Origin: an uncultured Lachnospiraceae bacterium
GTDB lineage: Bacteria; Bacillota; Clostridia; Lachnospirales; Lachnospiraceae
Assembly (NCBI GenBank): GCA_937950565.1
Contig: CALFCS010000025.1
Location: 1 to 12,998 of the forward strand
DNA length: 12,998 nucleotides
Reading direction: 5' to 3'
The notes under the pieces are model-generated. The model did no database searches and was not told where the DNA came from. It saw only the letters and a list, made by a program, of their open reading frames with translations. The translations under genes and the position numbers were made by a program. Positions within the stretch are counted from its first letter, which is position 1; each line of letters starts with the position of its first letter. Below are positions 6,430 through 12,998 of this stretch, one piece after another.

Positions 6430-7992
6430 TTACATGAGCGGAGCGGCCAGACGGAGTATCTGTCCCGCAATTTTCGTAACGAGCGTGCGGTTTTTCACCT
6501 CCATAAGCGTCACCTTATGGCACTTCGCCAGTGTCTGCTGAAAATCTCTCTCTATCTTATCAACCTCCGCATTATTATAAATAAAAGCGCCACATTCGAA
6601 ATGCAGGTACAGGCTTCTGTAATCCAGATTAACCGTTCCTACAGTCGCAGTATCGTCATCAGAAACAAAGACCTTCGCATGAACAAATCCCGGTGTATAT
6701 TCATAAATCTGTACTCCTCCCTCAATCAGTTCCTTATAATATGTCTTTGCCACCACAAATGCATACCATTTATCCGGAATATGCGGCATGATGATCACAA
6801 CTTCAATACCGCTTTTTGCAACACGGGTAAGTGTTGTTATCATTTCATTATCCAGAATCAGGTATGGAGTCATAATATGTACATATTTTTTTGCATGGTT
6901 CAAAATATGAAAATATACTTCTTCTCCAACATTTTCATTATCAAATGGACTGTCCCCATATGGAATGACATATCCCAGCTCCCGTTTCAGTCCTTTTCTC
7001 TGCGGAGTCAGATATTTCTCGTAATTCTCTGCACCACGCTCATATACATTCCACATTTCAAGGAACATCATCGTAAGACTCTGTACAGCGTCCCCTCTTA
7101 ACATCACCGATGTATCCTTCCAGTGTCCGAACCGTTCCTTTTTATTAATATACTCGTCTCCGATATTAATTCCCCCGGTAAACCCTACTTTACCATCTAT
7201 CACACAAATCTTTCTGTGATCCCGGTTATTCTGTACGGTAGACAGAAACGGCCGCACAGCATTGGACATCTTACACTTGATTCCAAATTTACGAACCTGC
7301 GCAGGATAATTATATGGGAGCATGGAAATCGCACACATCCCATCATACATAAACCGGACTTCCACGCCTTCCTTCACCTTTGCTTTCAGAACCTCCAGAA
7401 TCGTATCCCACATATATCCTTCTTCCACAATAAAATATTCCATAAAGATAAATTTCTTTGCTTTTTTCAATTCTGAAATCATATATTTAAACTTATATTC
7501 TCCAAGAGGAAGATATTTCACCTCCGTATTCCGGTATGTCGGAAATCCCAGCTGATGGGACAAATAATACGCAAGATTCGCATTCGCTGATTTACTTGCC
7601 CACATCGCCTGCACCACATCCGGATTCTGTCTCATGTACGGCGCTGTTTCTATTTTGAGGGAATCCAGTCTCCGATGAAGATATCTTGTCTCCGGCTGGA
7701 CTTTTACATATATGTAAAAAAGACTTCCTACAAGTGGAAAAATAATTACAAAAAGCATCCAGGTCATCTTAAAGGCAGGATTCCCCTTATCATTAATAAT
7801 ATAGATCACTACAATAACTGTAAGGATCATTAAAACGCCATATATATACCTCATATTTTCTCCAAGATAATATGGAATCCTGAAAAACAATATCAATTGA
7901 AGCAGTATCAAAAGAAGCATAATTCCCGTACGGCTGAATACGATACGAAATAATCCTTTTTTTGCTGTTCCCGGGGTTTCATTTTTACTCAT
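6430..7992 (-). CDS. cls: Cardiolipin synthase, phospholipase D superfamily, two HKD motifs
   Basis: Membrane enzyme that condenses two phosphatidylglycerols to cardiolipin and glycerol. From the chosen start it has 520 residues. Three hydrophobic segments come first (about 22-40, 48-67 and 76-97; the PLD N-terminal membrane region), then two PLD catalytic domains. HKD motif 1 is H259/K261/D266 in DHRKICVIDG; HKD motif 2 is H438/K440/D445 in FVHAKVFVSD, followed by TATVGTVNLDYRS. Both are complete, so the enzyme should be active. The open frame extends 13 codons further to 8031, but the ATG at 7992 has AAGGAGA six bases upstream and gives the usual charged N-terminus. It is transcribed alone, divergent from the acidic membrane protein; purA lies downstream with its own promoter. 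Confidence 0.94.
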   Translation of the reverse strand: MSKNETPGTAKKGLFRIVFSRTGIMLLLILLQLILFFRIPYYLGENMRYIYGVLMILTVIVVIYIINDKGNPAFKMTWMLFVIIFPLVGSLFYIYVKVQPETRYLHRRLDSLKIETAPYMRQNPDVVQAMWASKSANANLAYYLSHQLGFPTYRNTEVKYLPLGEYKFKYMISELKKAKKFIFMEYFIVEEGYMWDTILEVLKAKVKEGVEVRFMYDGMCAISMLPYNYPAQVRKFGIKCKMSNAVRPFLSTVQNNRDHRKICVIDGKVGFTGGINIGDEYINKKERFGHWKDTSVMLRGDAVQSLTMMFLEMWNVYERGAENYEKYLTPQRKGLKRELGYVIPYGDSPFDNENVGEEVYFHILNHAKKYVHIMTPYLILDNEMITTLTRVAKSGIEVVIIMPHIPDKWYAFVVAKTYYKELIEGGVQIYEYTPGFVHAKVFVSDDDTATVGTVNLDYRSLYLHFECGAFIYNNAEVDKIERDFQQTLAKCHKVTLMEVKNRTLVTKIAGQILRLAAPLM

Positions 7993-8048
7993 GTCATCTC
8001 TCCTTAGCCTGAAACACAAAATCACTTTCATTTTTTATTATGAAATAC

Positions 8049-8077
8049 AGTCTATCACAAATCCTTTTGCTTCTCAA
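8049..8077 (-). promoter_or_regulatory. cls: Probable promoter for cls
   Basis: On the minus strand, TTGAGA (8072-8077), a 17-base spacer and TAGACT (8049-8054), with a TG one base before the -10 (extended -10 type). It lies about 57 bases upstream of the cls start. The -10 matches consensus at four of six positions. Confidence 0.45.
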
Positions 8078-8123
8078 CAGTCGGATTTCTACATATTTCG
8101 CACAAAAATTTCCCCGGTTTCCC

Positions 8124-8152
8124 TTTTCATTTTACCAAAAAAGTATTACAAT
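8124..8152 (+). promoter_or_regulatory. Probable promoter for the 97-residue acidic protein gene
   Basis: TTTTCA (8124-8129), a 17-base spacer and TACAAT (8147-8152). The start codon is 45 bases downstream, with a GAAAGGGG ribosome site between. The -35 is weak and the -10 is good. Confidence 0.45.
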
Positions 8153-8196
8153 ACACATACCAGGTAAAAATAGCCGGAAGAAAGGGGATATTTATT

Positions 8197-8490
8197 ATGG
8201 CAAAATGGTTTAAAAAACTCATTGGATTTGTTGGATTCGCAGCAGCCGGTGCAGCTGCAGCCGGTGCGCTTTATTACTGGAAAAAGAACAAGGTTGACTC
8301 AGATGAATTTGCAGACGATTTCGACGACGAAGATCTCGATTTTGATCTCGACAACGATTTAAAGCCGGTCACAGACCGTGAATATGTTCCGCTTAACAAG
8401 ACAACAGAAGCAGAAGCAGAGCCAGCGAAAGCTTGTGAAGACGGCGGCGACAAAGAGGAAGCTGCAGATACCGCTGAAACTGCGGAATAA
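8197..8490 (+). CDS. Membrane-anchored, highly acidic small protein
   Basis: A 97-residue protein. A basic amphipathic start (MAKWFKKL) leads into one alanine/glycine-rich hydrophobic segment (about 9-28), closed by WKKNK. The rest is a strongly acidic soluble domain, with a D/E/F-rich run at about 35-55 and an E/A-rich tail at about 68-97. The positive residues on both sides of the segment make topology ambiguous; a cytoplasmic acidic tail is slightly favoured by the KKNK after the segment (inference). The GAAAGGGG site is about ten bases before the ATG. A monocistronic unit is indicated by the promoter upstream and the strong terminator 31 bases after the stop. No named domain recognised; it is only loosely like YtxH-type small membrane proteins. 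Confidence 0.78.
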   Translation: MAKWFKKLIGFVGFAAAGAAAAGALYYWKKNKVDSDEFADDFDDEDLDFDLDNDLKPVTDREYVPLNKTTEAEAEPAKACEDGGDKEEAADTAETAE

Positions 8491-8521
8491 TTGCATATCT
8501 ACATTCAAACAATAGCAAAAC

Positions 8522-8558
8522 ACCCCGGAGCCTTCGGTTTATCCGACTTCTCCGGGGT
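8522..8558. terminator. Strong bidirectional intrinsic terminator
   Basis: ACCCCGGAG (8522-8530) pairs perfectly with CTCCGGGGT (8550-8558), and an inner TCGG/CCGA pairing (8534-8537 with 8543-8546) lengthens the stem. The plus-strand tail is CTTATTCTTCTT and the minus-strand tail is GTTTTGCTATT. It separates the convergent acidic-protein gene and the SLH protein gene. A smaller hairpin (ACTAT 8571-8575 with ATAGT 8581-8585) sits between it and the SLH gene stop. Confidence 0.88.
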
Positions 8559-8587
8559 CTTATTCTTCTTACTATCCGAAATAGTGA

Positions 8588-10762
8588 TTACTCTCCATAC
8601 TGTTCCAAAAATCTCTGAATAATTGTCGCGCACTCTGCACGGTTTGCATTTCCCTGCGGGTCAAGTCTGGTTCCATTATCCTTTCCGGTAATAATTCCAT
8701 TTCCTACCGCCCACTGCATCGCTTCCGACGCAAACGCATTTACCTGAGAAGCATCTGAAAACTTGTTAAAGTCTGTCATCGTTCCCAAAGGATATTTTTT
8801 ATACTTTGCATAGCGGTACATAATAGCCGCCATCTGCTCCCGGTTAATATTGTCTGCCGGTCCAAAACATCCAGTATCTGAATATCCATTTACCATGTTC
8901 ACACTATTTGCCCATAAAATTGCACTGGTATACCAGATTCCGTCTCCTACATCTTTAAATTTCGCACTGTAACCAATCTCCGGTTCTCCATTCATGCGGT
9001 ACAGAATGACTGCAAACTGTGCGCGGGCAAGCGGCTGCTCAGGCCCAAAATGGTCATCGTCCATACCCGTCATAATCTTTTTCCGGTATATACTGCGAAC
9101 GGTATCATAATACCATTGCCCTTCCTTCACATCTTCAAAAGACATTGGGGCATATACCGTAATGATGCAGGATGCTGTCTTCCCGTTCCCTGTAGCTGCT
9201 TTAATAACTGCTGTTCCTGGTGAAAGGGCTGTTACAACTCCTTTCTCATTAACGGCGGCAATCTCCGGATAATCCGAACTCCATGTCACCTCTGCATCTG
9301 TATCTGCATTCTCAGGAATCATCGAATAATGAATCGTTACCGTATCATTTATCTCCAGTTCTGCCTTCTGTATGTCAAGACTGATTTTCTCAGGATATAC
9401 CGGCAATTCTGATGGAAGCATATATCTTGGTCCGATTTCTTCCGGTGAAGACGCGATGGAATACTGAATTCCCTGATTATACTTTCGTATTCCATAAATA
9501 TAACCCTTGGATATATCCGGCCGGTATACAAGCTCATCTTTTCCGCTGTCCGGTGAAAACTTTCTTATCTCTTTCGCTGTATTATAATAAATCTCATCTC
9601 CCCACAGAATAAGTCCTGAAAATGTTCCAACCCATACGGAGCCTGCTTCACCTATAATAGGCCATGTGCCAAGATTTTTTACGAGAGATTCCTTTTCACC
9701 TGTTCTTTTATAGATACCCTCTTTTTTCATATAATACACAGAATCTTTGTATTCAATAATCGGGCCTGTGACATCAGCCCAGTACGCTTTATCATATTTT
9801 GTATTATCACATGGAATATCTCCAACTATATTCTGCAATGTCCAGCCATAATGCCCGGACTCCCCAGCACGAGCCTCCTGCACTGCCGCGTCACTTACGA
9901 GAAAATATCCATATCTGACTTTTCCAAACTTATCATTCACCGGGTCATCCCACGTACAATCCACATGATAATACGAATCCCCGATCTTAACAATATTCCA
10001 CCCATGTCCCATCTCTTCACTGGATGTTACATGACATTCAATCCCCAGCAGATTCATAATATATTTATAACCATAAGAATATCCCATGCATACTCCTATT
10101 TCATTCATAAAGATACCACCGCTTCGGAAGGAGTCCTCCGGCACCGGATTGCGCTGCTCATACTCATACTGTGTTATAAAATAGTCATGAATCACCCTTG
10201 CCTTCTTCTCATCCGACATCTCATCTGTAACCTGGGCCAGAATTTCTTCAACTTTTTTCTCTATCTTATCAAACCAGTCTTCCGTTTCTTCCAGGCTCAT
10301 GGAATTCTCAAGATTGATTTCCACATAATAGTCCCCTGAAAACAATGACGTAAGCTCAATTCCATTGCTGAAATACGGTGAGAAAAACTGCAGATACTGT
10401 ATCCGGTACTTATTCCTATCTATATGCAGGTCTCTTATATCCACCTGAGTCTTCCCGGCTAACAGGGCTTCCTTCACTTCATCCTCTAACAGGAAAAGAA
10501 GCTCTTCTTCCTCATACTCCTCTTCTTCATACTCCTCCTCTCCCTGCGCTTCAATCTGAGTACCCTCTATAGTGGCAGCCGGAATTTCTTCCACAACCGG
10601 CTCTTCCCACATGTCGGCTTCCAGTGTACACAGCGTTTCTTCTGCATATTTTTCTGTATTTCCATCCGATTCCACAGCAAAAGCTACGGAAGAAAAGGAG
10701 GACAAAGCCACCATCATGCTCATCAGGATTAAACTTCCTGCTTTTAAATATTTTTTCATCAT
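8588..10762 (-). CDS. Secreted transglutaminase-like protein with Big2 and three SLH domains
   Basis: A 724-residue surface protein. Order: signal peptide (1-29, KK start, cleavage after AFA); acidic linker (about 38-95) with EEYEE repeats; transglutaminase/protease-like core (about 185-285) with the C-H-D triad C225 (GVCMGYS), H253 (GHGWNIV) and D268 (HVDCTWDDP); a middle region (about 285-450) of short W/Y-rich strands resembling propeller-type repeats; a Big2 immunoglobulin-like domain (about 456-536); and three SLH repeats (about 541-590, 601-651 and 665-721), with LARAQ, INREQ and ANRAE at the conserved R positions. SLH domains bind pyruvylated cell-wall polymers, so display on the wall is expected. 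The core could act as a cross-linking enzyme or a cysteine peptidase/amidase; sequence cannot decide. An AAGGAG site lies seven bases before the ATG. It begins 24 bases after the MocR gene stop. Confidence 0.92.
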   Translation of the reverse strand: MMKKYLKAGSLILMSMMVALSSFSSVAFAVESDGNTEKYAEETLCTLEADMWEEPVVEEIPAATIEGTQIEAQGEEEYEEEEYEEEELLFLLEDEVKEALLAGKTQVDIRDLHIDRNKYRIQYLQFFSPYFSNGIELTSLFSGDYYVEINLENSMSLEETEDWFDKIEKKVEEILAQVTDEMSDEKKARVIHDYFITQYEYEQRNPVPEDSFRSGGIFMNEIGVCMGYSYGYKYIMNLLGIECHVTSSEEMGHGWNIVKIGDSYYHVDCTWDDPVNDKFGKVRYGYFLVSDAAVQEARAGESGHYGWTLQNIVGDIPCDNTKYDKAYWADVTGPIIEYKDSVYYMKKEGIYKRTGEKESLVKNLGTWPIIGEAGSVWVGTFSGLILWGDEIYYNTAKEIRKFSPDSGKDELVYRPDISKGYIYGIRKYNQGIQYSIASSPEEIGPRYMLPSELPVYPEKISLDIQKAELEINDTVTIHYSMIPENADTDAEVTWSSDYPEIAAVNEKGVVTALSPGTAVIKAATGNGKTASCIITVYAPMSFEDVKEGQWYYDTVRSIYRKKIMTGMDDDHFGPEQPLARAQFAVILYRMNGEPEIGYSAKFKDVGDGIWYTSAILWANSVNMVNGYSDTGCFGPADNINREQMAAIMYRYAKYKKYPLGTMTDFNKFSDASQVNAFASEAMQWAVGNGIITGKDNGTRLDPQGNANRAECATIIQRFLEQYGE
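10508..10537 (-). repeat. Two 15-bp tandem repeats encoding EEYEE
   Basis: Two adjacent 15-base units (GAGGAGTATGARGAA on the minus strand) that differ at one base. They encode EEYEE twice at residues 76-85 of the SLH protein. This is a likely slippage-prone acidic linker. Confidence 0.75.
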
Positions 10763-10786
10763 AAATTTACTCCTTTTTTTGCTAAA

Positions 10787-12184
10787 CTACGAGTTCCAAC
10801 AAGAAATCAATATCTTCACAGCTTCCCGTATCTGTATCTCTGTAAGATTGGCATATCCCAAAAGAACGGTTGCCGCCTCATCCTGCATATTCTGAATCCG
10901 GTAGTCTGAAAGCCCATACACCTTTATCCCACGCTCCTTTGCCCTTTCAATCAGTTCCTTCTCACTTCGTCCATCCTGAAAAGTCAGAAGCAGATGCACG
11001 CCGGCATGTTCTCCGGATATCCGGCAGCTATCCATAAGTGGTTTCAGTTCCTCAATCAGCACATCATGACGGCTTTTATACATCGCACGCATTTTATTTA
11101 AATGTCTTTCATAATATCCGTCTTCTATAAAGCGCTGTACAATATACTGGTCAACCTTGGATACGGTGGAATGAATAAATCTTCCGCTTTGGTTATATTT
11201 TTCTAAAAGTAGTCTTGGCAGTACCATATAGCTCAGACGAATGGCAGGTGCAATGGATTTGGAAAATGTACCAAGATAAATGACCTTTCCGGCCCCATCA
11301 TATCCTTGCAGTGCAGGAATCGGTTTTCCTTTATAGCGGAATTCACTGTCATAGTCATCTTCAATAATATAACGGTTTTCCTTTTTTCCTGCCCATTTCA
11401 AAAGCTCCATTCTGCGTTTCACCGGCATGATGGTTCCGGTCGGATACTGATGCGATGGCGTTACATAAGCAATGTCTGCGCCCGAATCATCCAGCTCTGT
11501 CACCTTCATCCCGCTTTTATCCAGCAATATCGGTACTGTCTCATAGCCCAGGCTGGAAATCAGGCGGTATGCCTGTTTGTAAGCCGGATTTTCAAACGCA
11601 ATTCTATATTCTTTTCCAAGCACAATACTCAGAAGCATCAAAATATAGTCGCTTCCTGCTCCCACAACAATCTGCTCCGGGGCACAATTCACACCTCTCG
11701 CCTGGTACAGATAATTACAGAGCGCACACCGGAAGCTGTATTCTCCCTTTGAGTCTCCCGAACGAAACAATTCCGTCTTATCATCTATGAGTATCTCTTT
11801 TGAAAGCTTTCTCCATACATTATATGGAAATCCCTTTAAATCAACCCCGTTCGGCGTAAAATCATAACGGTATTCCGTTCTCTTTTCTTCTTCCTTTTCC
11901 GGCTCGCTTCGTTCCTTTTGAATATAGTACAATCCTTCAATCTGAGCTACATAAAACCCACGGTAAGGCTGGGATTCTATATACCCCTCCGACAAAAGCT
12001 GTTCATAGGCAAGTTCAACCGTACTTCTGCTGACCTCCAGATATTTTGCCAATGCCCTCGTAGACGGGAGCTTTTCTCCATACGGAATCTTACCGTTTCG
12101 AATGTCTGATCTGATATAACTATATATCTGCTCGTAAAGCGGTATCTTCGAATCTGTCCTAAGATTCATAGTCAATTCATTCAT
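10787..12184 (-). CDS. MocR-family transcriptional regulator (GntR helix-turn-helix fused to aminotransferase-like domain)
   Basis: A 465-residue PLP-dependent DNA-binding regulator. The winged helix-turn-helix (about 14-80) shows the GntR pattern, with LPSTRALAKYLEVSRSTVELAYEQL as its core. A charged linker (about 88-104) leads to a fold-type I aminotransferase domain with EDDYDSEFR (275-283) and the PLP lysine K309 in YLGTFSKS. Known MocR proteins such as PdxR, GabR and TauR sense PLP plus a ligand and control vitamin B6, GABA or taurine genes. Here no such gene is adjacent: the next gene on the same strand, 24 bases on, is the SLH surface protein. The open frame reaches 12217, but the ATG at 12184 is five bases after GGGAG and is preferred. 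No convincing promoter is visible in the 68-base gap behind glnS. Confidence 0.93.
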   Translation of the reverse strand: MNELTMNLRTDSKIPLYEQIYSYIRSDIRNGKIPYGEKLPSTRALAKYLEVSRSTVELAYEQLLSEGYIESQPYRGFYVAQIEGLYYIQKERSEPEKEEEKRTEYRYDFTPNGVDLKGFPYNVWRKLSKEILIDDKTELFRSGDSKGEYSFRCALCNYLYQARGVNCAPEQIVVGAGSDYILMLLSIVLGKEYRIAFENPAYKQAYRLISSLGYETVPILLDKSGMKVTELDDSGADIAYVTPSHQYPTGTIMPVKRRMELLKWAGKKENRYIIEDDYDSEFRYKGKPIPALQGYDGAGKVIYLGTFSKSIAPAIRLSYMVLPRLLLEKYNQSGRFIHSTVSKVDQYIVQRFIEDGYYERHLNKMRAMYKSRHDVLIEELKPLMDSCRISGEHAGVHLLLTFQDGRSEKELIERAKERGIKVYGLSDYRIQNMQDEAATVLLGYANLTEIQIREAVKILISCWNS

Positions 12185-12221
12185 ACTTTCTCCCAATCTG
12201 GCTCTGTATATAACCAAATAG

Positions 12222-12246
12222 GAGGGCGGGAAGCATTCCCGTCCTC
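12222..12246. terminator. Hairpin between glnS and the MocR gene
   Basis: GAGGGCGGGAA (12222-12232) pairs with TTCCCGTCCTC (12236-12246) around a GCA loop, with one mismatch in eleven positions. It lies just after the glnS stop. The longer T-run follows on the plus strand (TACTTTTTATTTT). On the minus strand, the direction glnS needs, the tail is only CTATTTGG, so glnS termination may be partial. Confidence 0.6.
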
Positions 12247-12252
12247 TACTTT

Positions 12253-12998
12253 TTATTTTGGCAGCCGAAAAGAACTCTTCAAAGACACAATCCGATTAAA
12301 TACCAGAGCATCCGGTGCTGAGTCTTTAGAATCTATACAGAAATATCCATTTCTTACAAACTGGAAACTGTCATGCCCTTTTGCATCTGCAAAACTGTCT
12401 TCCACATAACAGTTTTTACGAATTTCCAATGAATTCGGATTCAGATTCAGAGAACCATCCTCTTTATTATAAACACCTTTTTCTTCGTCTACCAGGTTTT
12501 CATACAATCTTACTTCTGCCCGCTTTGCATAAGGCGCCGCAACCCAGTGAATCGTCCCTTTTACCTTACGTCCGGTAAATCCTGTTCCACATTTCGTCTC
12601 CGGATCATACGTACAATGTACCACTGTCACATTACCGTCTTCGTCTGTCTCATAGCCTTCACATTTTACAAAATAAGCATTCATCAGACGCACTTCATTT
12701 CCCGGGAAAAGGCGGAAGTATTTTTTCGGCGGTTCGATCATAAAATCATCACGTTCAATATAAAGTTCTCTGCAGAACGGAATCTGACGCTTTCCGAGCT
12801 CTGGATTTTCAAGATTATTATCTGCTTCCAGATATTCCATCTCTCCCTCCGGATAATTATCAATGACAAGCTTAATCGGATCAAGCACTGCCATCATACG
12901 AGGTTTCTTAAGCTTCAGGTCTTCACGGATACAATATTCAAGCATAGCATAATCTACAGAACTCTGGCTTTTGGACACGCCGCCCAAATCAATAAACA
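12253..12998 (-). CDS. glnS: Glutaminyl-tRNA synthetase, C-terminal part (cut by window edge)
   Basis: The last 248 codons of a class I GlnRS, which charges tRNA-Gln directly with glutamine. The frame is open to the window edge, so the gene starts outside. Visible parts are the end of the catalytic/helical region (IDLGGVSK...CIREDLK, PRMMAVLDPIKLVIDNY) and the two C-terminal beta-barrels that read the anticodon (RQIPFCRELYIERDDF, FRLFPGNEVRLMNAYFVK, GRKVKGTIHWV, EVRLYENL, FQFVRNGYFCIDSKDS, ALVFNRIVSL). These match the E. coli enzyme block by block. The protein ends right after the barrel, with no YqeY-type tail. The catalytic HIGH and MSK-type motifs are outside the window. Confidence 0.95.
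   Translation of the reverse strand, partial: FIDLGGVSKSQSSVDYAMLEYCIREDLKLKKPRMMAVLDPIKLVIDNYPEGEMEYLEADNNLENPELGKRQIPFCRELYIERDDFMIEPPKKYFRLFPGNEVRLMNAYFVKCEGYETDEDGNVTVVHCTYDPETKCGTGFTGRKVKGTIHWVAAPYAKRAEVRLYENLVDEEKGVYNKEDGSLNLNPNSLEIRKNCYVEDSFADAKGHDSFQFVRNGYFCIDSKDSAPDALVFNRIVSLKSSFRLPK

Noticed and set aside
9851..10339. Plus-strand 162-codon ORF
   Set aside because: Antisense to the transglutaminase core of the SLH protein; no ribosome site and no recognisable domain.
1..12998. CRISPR array, insertion sequence, phage or defence genes
   Set aside because: No spaced direct repeats, transposase, integrase, nuclease or toxin-antitoxin pairs were seen; gene content is housekeeping.

Overview
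The window looks like a piece of a gut-type Lachnospiraceae (Clostridia, Bacillota) chromosome. The pointers are moderate-to-low GC, strong purine-rich ribosome binding sites (GGAGG-type), small conserved-looking acidic or cysteine-rich proteins typical of that family, a surface protein with S-layer-homology (SLH) repeats, and the style of the PurA, AKR and cardiolipin synthase sequences. The genus is not resolved. I see no phage, transposon, CRISPR, rRNA or tRNA gene. The region is mostly housekeeping, with several uncharacterised small genes.

Layout, left to right (almost everything is on the minus strand, so read each cluster right to left). (1) 1-91: the left edge, with a possible partial minus-strand reading frame and two hairpins. 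(2) 92-4266: a compact minus-strand cluster, starting at a promoter near 4335-4362: SEC-C zinc-motif protein, aldo/keto reductase, YbgC/FadM-like hotdog thioesterase, threonyl-tRNA synthetase (thrS) and a double DUF1540 protein. Gaps are 1, 18, 27 and 70 bases. No T-box leader precedes thrS. (3) 4380-4683: a divergent plus-strand gene for a 78-residue two-helix membrane protein, with a good promoter. It converges on a 52-residue lysine-rich minus-strand ORF (4701-4859) across a hairpin terminator. (4) 5013-6293: purA with its own promoter. (5) 6430-7992: a two-HKD cardiolipin synthase. It is divergent from (6) 8197-8490, a 97-residue membrane-anchored acidic protein that ends at a strong bidirectional terminator. 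(7) 8588-10762: a secreted transglutaminase-like/Big2/SLH surface protein, directly behind (8) 10787-12184, a MocR-type GntR/aminotransferase regulator. (9) 12253-12998: the C-terminal part of glutaminyl-tRNA synthetase (glnS), cut by the window edge.

Functionally the genes cover translation (thrS, glnS), AMP synthesis (purA), membrane lipid (cls), cell-surface display (SLH protein) and PLP-type regulation (MocR). I did not find a convincing new multi-gene system. The best leads are the PurA with substitutions at two positions known from E. coli to contact IMP, the MocR plus SLH-transglutaminase pair, and the unannotated 52-residue ORF. Several gene starts were moved from the longest ORF to an internal codon placed correctly behind a ribosome binding site (purA, cls, thioesterase, MocR, AKR).
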